IMG/VR virus record: IMGVR_UViG_3300025101_000048
Location: 1 to 44,295 of that record
DNA length: 44,295 bases
Strand: one strand, 5' to 3'
Source of the DNA: a virus
Shown: in pieces, positions 6,523 through 12,320 of the stretch
How positions within the stretch are numbered: the stretch's first letter is position 1
Layout of the letters: each line of letters starts with the position of its first letter
Position numbers and translations under genes: made by a program
The notes under the pieces: model-generated
What the model was told of the DNA's origin: nothing
Databases searched by the model: none
Seen by the model: only the letters and a program-made list of their open reading frames with translations

Positions 6523-7786
6523 TCTAAGTCTAAGAGGAAACGTATGGTACGCAATCGGCACGATGACTAGGGCTGATGGCAAGAGCGTTAGAGTTAAACG
6601 CAGTACAAAGTTTACTTTAAATCAAAAACGCTTCGCATCTAATTTGTTATCTAAAATTGAGGCTGAAATTTTTAGCCAGACAGATGAGGTAAAGAGTAAG
6701 GTGCGTCACGACGACACCGTTGCCGAGATGAACAAGAGATATCTTGGCAGACCAGAGGGGTTCTTATCTAAGTCTTCTCTGTGGGTGTTGAATGCTTTTG
6801 ATAATGCCTTCGGAAAGATGAAGGTAAGCGATCTTGATATTAAAAAAGTGTATAGCCATTTCGAAAGGAAGGGGACAAAGCCTACCTCAATCCGAAAAGA
6901 AATGGCTGTACTCATAGCCAGTATTAATCATTCAAAGACGAGAGGTTTCCCATTCATAATCTTTACAGATGTGAATGGGAGAGAAGTTAATCTTGTCAAG
7001 CCACCCGAAGGTGAGGGTAGGTTAAGATGGTTAACTGTGAAGGAGAGGGATCGGTTGATTAATTGTTGCGATGATACAATTAAAGATCTTGTTTCCTTTC
7101 TCTTCTTCACTGGTGCTCGTTTGGGTAATGCGTTCAGTCTGACAAATGAACATGTCATCGGAGATGAGGTCATGTTATATTCAAGGAAGGGACGCAAGAG
7201 ACACATGACTTGGAGGAAAGTTCCAATCGTCTCGTCACTCAGACCAATCCTTGAGAGTAGATGTAATGGTGGCCTTGTCTTTCCAAACCCATTGGGTTCT
7301 CAATGGCGAAGGTCTGGTGTGAACAATGATGGAAGGAAGTCAGACAACACAAACTTCTATCACTTCTGGAGTGAGGCTTGCGAGAAAGCAGGGATCACAG
7401 ACTTTAGGCCACACGATTGCAGACACACGTTTGCCAGCCACTTGAGGCAGAAGGGTGTGGGTCTTGACGAGTTGAAAGAGTTGTTGGGACACGCAAGTTT
7501 GGAGATGGTTATGCGGTATGCTCACCTCGCTCCGAGCAGTCTAAAGAGTGTTATAGAACACTTGGATACATCCAAGGATAGTAGTGTCCCAAATCTTGAC
7601 CAGAAGGATGTGGTGCTGACGGAAGGAATTGAACCTTCGACTCCCTCATTACCAATGAGGCACTCTACCACTGAGTTACGCCAGCATACGAGCAACCTTA
7701 ACACAACGAATTGTGTTGACAAGAGTACGGTGGATGCCCTTACCAAGGAAGTAGAAGCACACCCATCGGACGAAAAACCACCATAA
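6512..7786 (+). CDS. int: Tyrosine recombinase (phage integrase)
   Basis: Site-specific recombinase of 424 residues with the full catalytic set: R203 (GARLG), H301-x-x-R304 (HDCRHTF), H327 (LLGH) and the nucleophile Y336 (MRYAHL). The N-terminal region fits a SAM-like core-binding domain. The protein should end soon after residue 350; the last 75 or so residues arise because the frame runs antisense through a complete tRNA-Thr gene (7611-7685), as in other integrases whose 3' end overlaps the attachment site. This points to a tRNA-Thr gene as the integration target. Start ATG 6512 overlaps the LuxR-type gene. Confidence 0.95.
   Translation: MGLNLSLRGNVWYAIGTMTRADGKSVRVKRSTKFTLNQKRFASNLLSKIEAEIFSQTDEVKSKVRHDDTVAEMNKRYLGRPEGFLSKSSLWVLNAFDNAFGKMKVSDLDIKKVYSHFERKGTKPTSIRKEMAVLIASINHSKTRGFPFIIFTDVNGREVNLVKPPEGEGRLRWLTVKERDRLINCCDDTIKDLVSFLFFTGARLGNAFSLTNEHVIGDEVMLYSRKGRKRHMTWRKVPIVSSLRPILESRCNGGLVFPNPLGSQWRRSGVNNDGRKSDNTNFYHFWSEACEKAGITDFRPHDCRHTFASHLRQKGVGLDELKELLGHASLEMVMRYAHLAPSSLKSVIEHLDTSKDSSVPNLDQKDVVLTEGIEPSTPSLPMRHSTTELRQHTSNLNTTNCVDKSTVDALTKEVEAHPSDEKPP
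7611..7685 (-). tRNA. tRNA-Thr (anticodon GGU), antisense to the integrase 3' end
   Basis: On the minus strand the sequence folds as a complete tRNA: a 7-bp acceptor stem (GCTGGCG with CGTCAGC, one G-U), D arm with ACTC/GAGT and an AGTGGTA loop, 5-bp anticodon stem (CCTCA/TGAGG) with loop TTGGTAA, a 5-base variable loop, T arm GAAGG/CCTTC with loop TTCAATT, discriminator A and an encoded CCA (7611-7613). The anticodon is GGT, specifying threonine. All arms pair well, so it may be functional, and it probably contains the attP core. Confidence 0.9.
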
Positions 7787-7798
7787 TAAACACCTAAA

Positions 7799-7816
7799 GA
7801 CACAATAAGTTGTGTC
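7799..7816. other. Hairpin just downstream of the integrase gene
   Basis: A perfect 7-bp inverted repeat, GACACAA-TAAG-TTGTGTC, 13 bases after the integrase stop, flanked by partly pairing CACC (7791) and GGTG (7820). There is no T-run, so it is not a classical terminator; it could be an operator, an integrase arm-type site or an mRNA 3' hairpin. Confidence 0.5.
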
Positions 7817-7848
7817 TATGGTGTGCCGTTTCACCAAATATGGAACAA

Positions 7849-7870
7849 ACACCACCTTTTGGAGTGGTGT
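7849..7870. promoter_or_regulatory. Inverted repeat ahead of a TTGACA box
   Basis: ACACCAC (7849-7855) and GTGGTGT (7864-7870) form a perfect 7-bp inverted repeat with an 8-base centre, two bases before TTGACA (7873-7878). The matching -10 is weak (TAATCT at 7897). Possible operator/promoter for the genes from 7947, or an integrase or excisionase binding site near attP. Confidence 0.4.
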
Positions 7871-7946
7871 CATTGACACTAAAGAGGGAATTCGAGTAAT
7901 CTTAATGACAACCTTAGTAAAACAATCATATATGGAGGATAGGAAT

Positions 7947-8177
7947 ATGATTAACATAAACGATAAGAGCCGAGGAGGGAGAAAGCTGATCTCTAGGCAT
8001 TCTCTTGGTAACGGAAAATCAAAAGGCAGTTGGATAACATACCACTTCGACAGATTTAAGTTTCGAATAAGGACTAAGAAGGGATTGAACTATACTGTTC
8101 CATCTCAGATTCATCACTGGATCAATGTTGGCAACAACGTGATAACTGCCCCACCTTATGAGGTGTCACATGCTTAG
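7947..8177 (+). CDS. Small basic hypothetical protein (76 aa)
   Basis: ATG 7947 is chosen because TGGAGGAT precedes it by about 8 bases; the frame is open further upstream but without a good start signal. The protein is basic and beta-rich in appearance (WITYHFDRFKFRIRT). It lies directly after the integrase/attP region, where excisionases often sit, but no HTH is obvious. Its end overlaps the next start (ATGCTTAG). Confidence 0.55.
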   Translation: MININDKSRGGRKLISRHSLGNGKSKGSWITYHFDRFKFRIRTKKGLNYTVPSQIHHWINVGNNVITAPPYEVSHA

Positions 8178-8325
8178 AAAAAAGTATAAGTGTGACGGTG
8201 AACCGCACGTTAAATACCAAAATGGGCTGATGCCCTCACCACGCAAAGGAACGCTGAATGAGCAATTAAAATATTGGAAAGGCCAGAAGGTCTATCTAAG
8301 CGAGGTTGTGCAATGCGTGACATAA
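8170..8325 (+). CDS. Small basic hypothetical protein (51 aa)
   Basis: A 51-residue basic peptide beginning MLRKKYKCDG. It overlaps the preceding stop by 8 bases and the following start by 13 bases, the same dense packing as the rest of the arm. No family recognised. Confidence 0.5.
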   Translation: MLRKKYKCDGEPHVKYQNGLMPSPRKGTLNEQLKYWKGQKVYLSEVVQCVT

Positions 8326-8540
8326 AATTTGCAGAGGCAGTTGATCGCTTGTGCGAGAGACTTATAGAGACAGTGAGATCTGAATTAAAAGTTCACAACA
8401 AGACGACACAAGATCATATGAACGATATTGTAGACCTACTAACGGACGTACAAATATCATCCCATAAAGCAGAGAGGGAAATAGCTAAAACTCTTGGTTG
8501 GGATTATAGTAGGAGGATCAAAATTGACAGATCAGAATAA
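8313..8540 (+). CDS. Small helical hypothetical protein (75 aa)
   Basis: Start at ATG 8313 rather than the in-frame 8274, because this leaves only a short overlap with the upstream gene. The protein is almost entirely amphipathic helix (FAEAVDRLCERLIETV), with a possible coiled coil. Its 3' end contains the AGGAGG that serves the next gene. No family recognised. Confidence 0.6.
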   Translation: MRDIKFAEAVDRLCERLIETVRSELKVHNKTTQDHMNDIVDLLTDVQISSHKAEREIAKTLGWDYSRRIKIDRSE

Positions 8541-8823
8541 CAAAAAAGCTATTGATGTCGGCAACTTGTTTGCCGTCATCGACGAGACTAACAAACTCGT
8601 TGGTGTTGAACTTGGTTTCAATGCCAACGTGAAGAATAGAGATGGGGCGGCAGACTTGGTAACAAGTTTGTCGTCATGCGTCTCATCTCCCAGATGGGTC
8701 ATAAACAATATAATGAGGTTCGAAGCAGATGCACAGAATAAAGCCGATGGAAATGAAGATAGCACTGACAATCATGTGGATGCAAGCACAGAAGGATCAG
8801 TGGCAGAAGGTACGTCTGAGTGA
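8524..8823 (+). CDS. Hypothetical protein with likely TTG start (99 aa)
   Basis: A perfect AGGAGG (8511-8516) lies 7 bases before TTG 8524, the best start in this frame; TTG 8494 has no such signal. The first 65 residues look folded and the last 30 or so are acidic and low-complexity. That tail is overlapped out of frame by the winged-helix gene from 8729. Confidence 0.6.
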   Translation: MTDQNNKKAIDVGNLFAVIDETNKLVGVELGFNANVKNRDGAADLVTSLSSCVSSPRWVINNIMRFEADAQNKADGNEDSTDNHVDASTEGSVAEGTSE

Positions 8824-8974
8824 CATATCTAAGCAAGTCGGCATATCTGGTTCGGCAGTTAGTGGCTACTGTAAGTGGTTACAACATTGCCGAATTGTTC
8901 AGAACTCTACTAAAGAGGGATGGACATCTGGTGACAAGGCTAAGATCTACCTCAAGCATTGGGGGGTTATCTGA
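8729..8974 (+). CDS. Small winged-helix DNA-binding protein
   Basis: An 81-residue protein whose core reads as a winged helix: RLSDISKQVGISGSAVSGYC is a clear helix-turn-helix and is followed by a beta-wing-like LQHCRIVQNS. It may regulate the early operon or lysogeny. The start is uncertain: ATG 8729 (GAGG upstream) gives 95 bases of overlap with the previous gene, while ATG 8747 or 8753 shortens it. It ends in a TGATG overlap with the next gene. Confidence 0.65.
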   Translation: MHRIKPMEMKIALTIMWMQAQKDQWQKVRLSDISKQVGISGSAVSGYCKWLQHCRIVQNSTKEGWTSGDKAKIYLKHWGVI

Positions 8975-9135
8975 TGGATAAAGATTGGCGACCTAAATAT
9001 ACATGTTGTCTGTGCCATAAGGAGTTCAGAGGATCAGGGAATAACCCTGCTCCTCTGGCGAGCCCAGATAAAAAATGTTGCGATAATTGTAATAGGGAAG
9101 TTATAGCCAGACGGTTTGTAGAGATGAACCGTTAA
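8974..9135 (+). CDS. CCDxCN-type zinc-ribbon protein (53 aa), copy 1
   Basis: A 53-residue protein with CCLC (residues 11-14) and CCDNC (35-39) around a conserved GNNPAPLAS, a widespread small phage family of unknown function. The same signature recurs in the minus-strand gene at 9455-9763, so the genome carries two divergent paralogues facing each other. ATG 8974 overlaps the previous stop. Confidence 0.75.
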   Translation: MDKDWRPKYTCCLCHKEFRGSGNNPAPLASPDKKCCDNCNREVIARRFVEMNR

Positions 9136-9302
9136 TGGCTACTAAGGAAGAGATCAACGCATGGCTAGAGAGTTGTCCGACTAAAGACTTTATGATCGTT
9201 ATGAGGGGTCAAAGTATGTGGACAGTTCGGTTCATCATTGATGATAAGCCAGAGAAGAAAAATACTGACGGCTCGGCGACAACAGAGAAAGTCGTGGTAT
9301 AA
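9135..9302 (+). CDS. Small hypothetical protein (55 aa), end of the rightward operon
   Basis: Starts on the last base of the previous stop (TAATG). It has a helical start (MATKEEINAWLES), then a short beta-like segment and a charged tail. It is the last rightward gene of the left arm, followed by a hairpin and a strong terminator. No family recognised. Confidence 0.55.
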   Translation: MATKEEINAWLESCPTKDFMIVMRGQSMWTVRFIIDDKPEKKNTDGSATTEKVVV

Positions 9303-9311
9303 TCGAATCAT

Positions 9312-9354
9312 AGCAGAAAGGTTTTACAATGCTTCCTTCAATTCCCTTTCTGCT
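9312..9354 (+). other. Long-stem hairpin after the left-arm operon
   Basis: AGCAGAAAGG (9312-9321) pairs perfectly with CCTTTCTGCT (9345-9354): a 10-bp stem around a 23-base loop, 9 bases after the last rightward stop. The tail TAGTTTGTAGTT is only moderately U-rich, so it may be a weak terminator or an mRNA-end stabiliser ahead of the stronger terminator at 9457. Confidence 0.5.
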
Positions 9355-9454
9355 TAGTTTGTAGTTAAATTTTCGAGAGGCGAGGTGTCGTTGATAGTAG
9401 TGAATAACACAAGTATAGAATAGCTACTCGTTTAATTATAGATTGTAACTTTCA

Positions 9455-9763
9455 TTAAGGGGGTGAGGCTTCGGCTTCATCCCCTTTTTTTATGTCCAAA
9501 ATTCGGGCGAGGATTACCTTCTCGTTACACTTGTCACAACACTGACCAGACGAGGCCAATGGTGAGGGGTTGTTTCCCCATTCGGTAAACGATTTGTTGC
9601 AGAGGATGCAGATCTTTTCTTCCATGCCATCTATCGTATCAGAATTGCAGACAGTCGCAACAAAAAGATTATAGAGCCAGTTGTCTCCCTCCGTTTCTGC
9701 GAGGGTTAGACCGTCAGGTTCTTCGTTGAGGTCTAGTTTGAGTTGATTACTTGGGTGATCCAT
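9455..9763 (-). CDS. CCDxCN-type zinc-ribbon protein (102 aa), copy 2
   Basis: The C-terminal half carries CILC...GNNPSPLAS...CCDKC, clearly related to the plus-strand protein at 8974-9135, with a conserved VI.AR helix after it. The N-terminal 46 residues are an acidic extension absent from the paralogue; an internal ATG (codon 47) would give a protein matching the paralogue's length. The start at 9763 overlaps the preceding gene by 17 bases. Probable zinc-binding protein; function unknown. Confidence 0.75.
   Translation of the reverse strand: MDHPSNQLKLDLNEEPDGLTLAETEGDNWLYNLFVATVCNSDTIDGMEEKICILCNKSFTEWGNNPSPLASSGQCCDKCNEKVILARILDIKKGDEAEASPP
9457..9491 (+). terminator. Strong intrinsic terminator with UUCG loop
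   Basis: A 13-bp stem (AAGGGGGTGAGGC with GCTTCATCCCCTT, two G-U pairs) closed by a cUUCGg tetraloop and followed by a run of T (to 9491). It ends the rightward left-arm transcript and overlaps the 3' end of the convergent minus-strand gene at 9455. Confidence 0.9.
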
Positions 9764-10184
9764 ATAGCCAAGCTACATACACAAGGCCAGCAAAGCCAGC
9801 AAAGAATATTACACTGCCGAATAAAATAGAGAGTACATTCTTTATCTTGGCACTACGCTTACGAGTTTCGTAGTCCTCAAGTTCCATAGCTTTCTTCTCT
9901 TCATTGCGGAGAGCCATGAATTGCTTGAGCCCTGCCTCGCCACGAGTGGCACGAATGATTTGTTGCAGGTTATATTCTAGGTCTTCAGCCTCTTTCAGAG
10001 CAATGAACTTCTCCATCGCATTGGATGCTCCAGACTTCTTCGCAGACTTAGCGTCTGCCTTGACCTGATCTATAGCAGACCAGACCTTGCCCAGGTCTTT
10101 CGCAATTTCGGACGCACTTTTAGAAAGCTCAATACTTTTCTTTGCGACCTTGAACGCACCAATAGCTACAGTTAATGGGTCGAT
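9747..10184 (-). CDS. Phage membrane-anchored protein, probable ATC start (145 aa)
   Basis: The first ATG in this frame (10016) gives only 89 residues, but clear coding sequence continues 56 codons upstream: DPLTVAIGAFKVAKKSIELS and on through KDLGKVWSAIDQVKADAKS. This matches the N-terminal style of a widespread marine phage family that begins M-DP-[LI]-T. An in-frame stop lies just upstream, and the only codon in the right place is ATC (10184), with GAGG 7 bases before it. The C-terminus has a charged helix, then one transmembrane segment (VLSILFGSVIFFAGFAGLVY). The function is not known; an inner-membrane role is inferred. Confidence 0.7.
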   Translation of the reverse strand: MDPLTVAIGAFKVAKKSIELSKSASEIAKDLGKVWSAIDQVKADAKSAKKSGASNAMEKFIALKEAEDLEYNLQQIIRATRGEAGLKQFMALRNEEKKAMELEDYETRKRSAKIKNVLSILFGSVIFFAGFAGLVYVAWLYGSPK

Positions 10185-10188
10185 GGGA

Positions 10189-10368
10189 CTACCTCTTTCT
10201 TAATCGTCCGAGGATCGGCTTACGCCCTCCCATATTCCTCCCGAACATACCAGACGGACGAGACATAGGTCTTGCCATCGGGTTCATTCCACCTCTCATT
10301 TGATTAGGCATTATGTTTCCAGATCGGGTAAACACTACACCTCTGTTTGGTCTTTTCATTCCACGCAT
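10189..10368 (-). CDS. Met/Gly/Arg-rich basic peptide (59 aa)
   Basis: Starts with ATG 10368 in a TGATG overlap with the upstream gene's stop and ends 4 bases before the ATC start of the next. The product is unusually rich in M, G, R and P (eleven methionines in 59 residues; NQMRGGMNPMARPMSRPSGM in the middle), likely disordered and strongly basic. RNA/DNA binding or a minor virion role are possibilities; no family recognised. Confidence 0.65.
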   Translation of the reverse strand: MRGMKRPNRGVVFTRSGNIMPNQMRGGMNPMARPMSRPSGMFGRNMGGRKPILGRLRKR

Positions 10369-11015
10369 CAGTGCCTCACTTCTTCTTCTTCGATTTCGAT
10401 TTCGATTTCTTTACTGACTTTTTCATACCACGCATTTGCCATTACCTTTCTTTCTACTAAGTCTGTTATGTCATCCACGCCTCTGTAGTACTGAGTTCCG
10501 AGGAGGATGGAGTGAGCATTGTCTAAGTCTGCTAATGATTGCACAAGAAGTATGCCCCAGTCGTCCATGTTGAGTGACTGCCAGACAGATAATTCTGCGT
10601 CGGGGTGGTCGGGGTGCATACCTATAAGCCAGCATCCGAAGTGGTTCTTGTTCTGGTCAGCGATCCAGTCGGTCATTTCATCGGGTGACATTTGAGATGG
10701 GTCTGTCCAGATGAAGACGTGCGTGAACTTGTCTGGGTCGCCGATGGCTTTGATATCTATGGCGGCGGTTAGATCGTCTGAGGTATGGAAGATTACACGT
10801 CCAGCCATGAGTGCTTGTCGTGCGTAGGGGCATGGAGGCATGTCGTTGTATTCTTCGGTAGGTTCGGAGAGGTCGTGGACTATCCAGTTCCATACTTGTT
10901 GTACAAGTTTAGTTTGTTTTGAGGTAGCCCGACGGGCCGTAAGGCCAGAGGAGGGCGAACTATCGTCGGCTTTTTTTAGTTGGTCGATCAGGAACGGGAG
11001 CTTGTCTTTTTTCAC
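10368..11015 (-). CDS. Hypothetical protein with CPYAR motif (215 aa)
   Basis: I favour GTG 11015, which follows GGAAAGAGAGG, over GTG 11042, which has no clear ribosome-binding site. After a basic leader the protein has a WNWIVHDLSEP...PPCPYARQAL segment near residue 60, a beta-rich middle, WLIGMHPDHPDAEL near residue 135 and an acidic C-terminal run (EIEIEIEEEE). It looks like a folded cytoplasmic protein; I do not recognise a characterised family. The C-P-[YF]-x(3)-A element resembles DUF6875-type proteins, a weak suggestion only. Confidence 0.7.
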   Translation of the reverse strand: MKKDKLPFLIDQLKKADDSSPSSGLTARRATSKQTKLVQQVWNWIVHDLSEPTEEYNDMPPCPYARQALMAGRVIFHTSDDLTAAIDIKAIGDPDKFTHVFIWTDPSQMSPDEMTDWIADQNKNHFGCWLIGMHPDHPDAELSVWQSLNMDDWGILLVQSLADLDNAHSILLGTQYYRGVDDITDLVERKVMANAWYEKVSKEIEIEIEEEEVRH

Positions 11016-11139
11016 TTTTCCTCTCTTTCCTTTCTGCCTCACAACGTGGGCAAGCCATGAGTGCCTTTATCCATTTCTGCTGAAGTGTGTAGAGGGCTAC
11101 AGTTTCTTGGTTGGTTGAGCAGACTGGACAGGCTGGCAT
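10960..11139 (-). CDS. Zinc-ribbon protein overlapping both neighbours (59 aa)
   Basis: A frame starting at ATG 11139 with CPVC (residues 4-7) and CPRC (30-33), a standard zinc ribbon, then a very basic tail (ERKERKSEKRQ). It overlaps the end of the nuclease gene by 43 bases and the start of the next gene by about 56 bases, in different frames. The paired CPxC motifs argue it is real despite the overlaps. A nucleic-acid-binding role is inferred. Confidence 0.55.
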   Translation of the reverse strand: MPACPVCSTNQETVALYTLQQKWIKALMACPRCEAERKERKSEKRQAPVPDRPTKKSRR

Positions 11140-11519
11140 TCGTCTTCCTTAACAAAGCCCTCCTGACATAAGTATGCACGATAGAAGGTGAGCAGGTCGT
11201 CCAGTCTGAGGAGACAAAGACTATCTCCCGTCTTCATTCTATTCTTTCTGTTGATGACTACGGGTACGTCGTCTGTCGCACGGCTGGTACGGTTACGTTC
11301 AGCCTGACGCATAGCATCGTGGAAGTTCAGACGCTCGACACGCTTCGCTTCTATGAAAAGGTTGGGTACGCCGAGCAGGTCTGCACCGCCAGACAGTATA
11401 CCTATCGCACCGCCGCCAGACAGAGGGGCTCGTGAACAATCGAGGCCAGTGTTGTCGTTGATGTACGCCGCAAGTTCACGCTCGTACCCGTCGCCTTTAG
11501 CTTTCTGTGGGTTGCTCAT
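11097..11519 (-). CDS. Hjc-like PD-(D/E)XK nuclease (Holliday junction resolvase type)
   Basis: A 140-residue protein with the archaeal-Hjc/endonuclease layout: an N-terminal helix with glutamate (GDGYEREL, E13/E15), a glycine-rich turn (SGGGAIG), then D47 (GADLLGV) and E57-A-K59 (FIEAKR), the PD-(D/E)XK triad. Phages use such enzymes to resolve branched recombination or replication intermediates before packaging; a substrate-specific role here is inferred. It overlaps the upstream methyltransferase stop by 4 bases. Confidence 0.75.
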   Translation of the reverse strand: MSNPQKAKGDGYERELAAYINDNTGLDCSRAPLSGGGAIGILSGGADLLGVPNLFIEAKRVERLNFHDAMRQAERNRTSRATDDVPVVINRKNRMKTGDSLCLLRLDDLLTFYRAYLCQEGFVKEDECQPVQSAQPTKKL

Positions 11520-12016
11520 GTTTTTCTTCCTATAAAATTTGTTGGCACGGACTTATCTCCGAACAAATACCAGCAGTAGTTATCTTTTCCTTTGATCTTA
11601 TTCTCTTGCCAGTACAGACGGCCTACTGACCAGACGGTTTTGCACCGCTTCATGTGAACAGACATACGCTTGTTGTGCATCATGTCTGAGGGAAGAAGAA
11701 GTAAGGTTGGTAAGAGTGCAGATAGATTAAATAATATTGGTTCAAGTATGGGCCAAGAGTACGGAGGGTTTGTTATGAAAAGATCTGCCCCAGCAAGATC
11801 TTTTCTCACCAGTCGTGCCGCATCTTTTTCTACGTCTGACGAGCCAGTACATACGGCGAGTTCGTCTAAGAGATTGATGAGTTGTCCGTCTCCGACGCAC
11901 GGTTCGTAATAGTTTTTGTATAAGACAAAGCCAGCTATGGGGTCGATAGCAGACGGATCTATTGTTGGGTAGAAGTCTCTCTCTTTTCTCTCAAAGCCAT
12001 TAGATCTTTTACCCAT
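11516..12016 (-). CDS. Small N6-adenine-type DNA methyltransferase
   Basis: A 166-residue protein with SAM-binding motif I (EPCVGDG, residues 38-44) and catalytic motif NPPY (83-86), as in amino-methyltransferases that modify adenine in DNA. It is short for the family, so the target-recognition part must be minimal. ATG 12016 is chosen because AGAGG lies upstream; 12046 would extend into the previous gene. No partner restriction enzyme is seen, so it is probably an orphan phage methylase, perhaps protective or regulatory. Confidence 0.8.
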   Translation of the reverse strand: MGKRSNGFERKERDFYPTIDPSAIDPIAGFVLYKNYYEPCVGDGQLINLLDELAVCTGSSDVEKDAARLVRKDLAGADLFITNPPYSWPILEPILFNLSALLPTLLLLPSDMMHNKRMSVHMKRCKTVWSVGRLYWQENKIKGKDNYCWYLFGDKSVPTNFIGRKT

Positions 12017-12320
12017 TGAGTTTCCTCTTCTCGATGGGGACACCATTCTGTTTAGCCAGATTGATTGCCAGTTCCATACCGTAAGTTATTCCAAAATCTT
12101 CATAGACGACCAGCTTGTCTGCGTGTTTGTGCCAGAGGAATGATGCCGAGATACCTTTGTATCGCTCATCTTCGTTAGATTCATCTAGCACTTGTGTGTA
12201 AAGTAAGTGGAAAACTAATGGTGACTCTCCACGATTTAGGCTGTCGATCATGCAACGCTTCGCATAATCGGTGTTCCGCACGATGTCGTCCTTGTAGGGC
12301 GACTCTATTATTACTTTCAT
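12009..12320 (-). CDS. DUF7768-like / deoxyribosyltransferase-fold protein
   Basis: A 103-residue protein matching the phage family with an IESPY start, an N-x(2)-YA-x-R helix, SPLVFHLLYTQVLD, an ER..GI segment, and a C-terminal YGMELAINLAKQNGVPI. That layout resembles nucleoside 2-deoxyribosyltransferase-like (DUF4406/DUF7768) proteins, which may act on nucleotides, though activity is unproven. It is coupled by short overlaps to both neighbours. Confidence 0.65.
   Translation of the reverse strand: MKVIIESPYKDDIVRNTDYAKRCMIDSLNRGESPLVFHLLYTQVLDESNEDERYKGISASFLWHKHADKLVVYEDFGITYGMELAINLAKQNGVPIEKRKLNG

Noticed and set aside
7611-7685. Window being the edge of an integrated prophage in a host chromosome
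   Set aside because: Phage-like, tightly coupled genes continue on both sides of the integrase/tRNA, so this is an internal attP-type region and not a host junction.
7522-7803. Minus-strand frame running through the tRNA region
   Set aside because: The product is explained by the tRNA and the antisense of the integrase 3' end; no start signal.
7873-7902. Sigma-70 promoter at TTGACA 7873
   Set aside because: The -35 is perfect but no good -10 lies at 16-18 bases, so it is kept only as context for the inverted repeat.
10840-11118. Plus-strand frame opposite the CPYAR gene and the zinc-ribbon gene
   Set aside because: Shadow of minus-strand coding sequence; composition unlike a folded protein and no ribosome-binding site.
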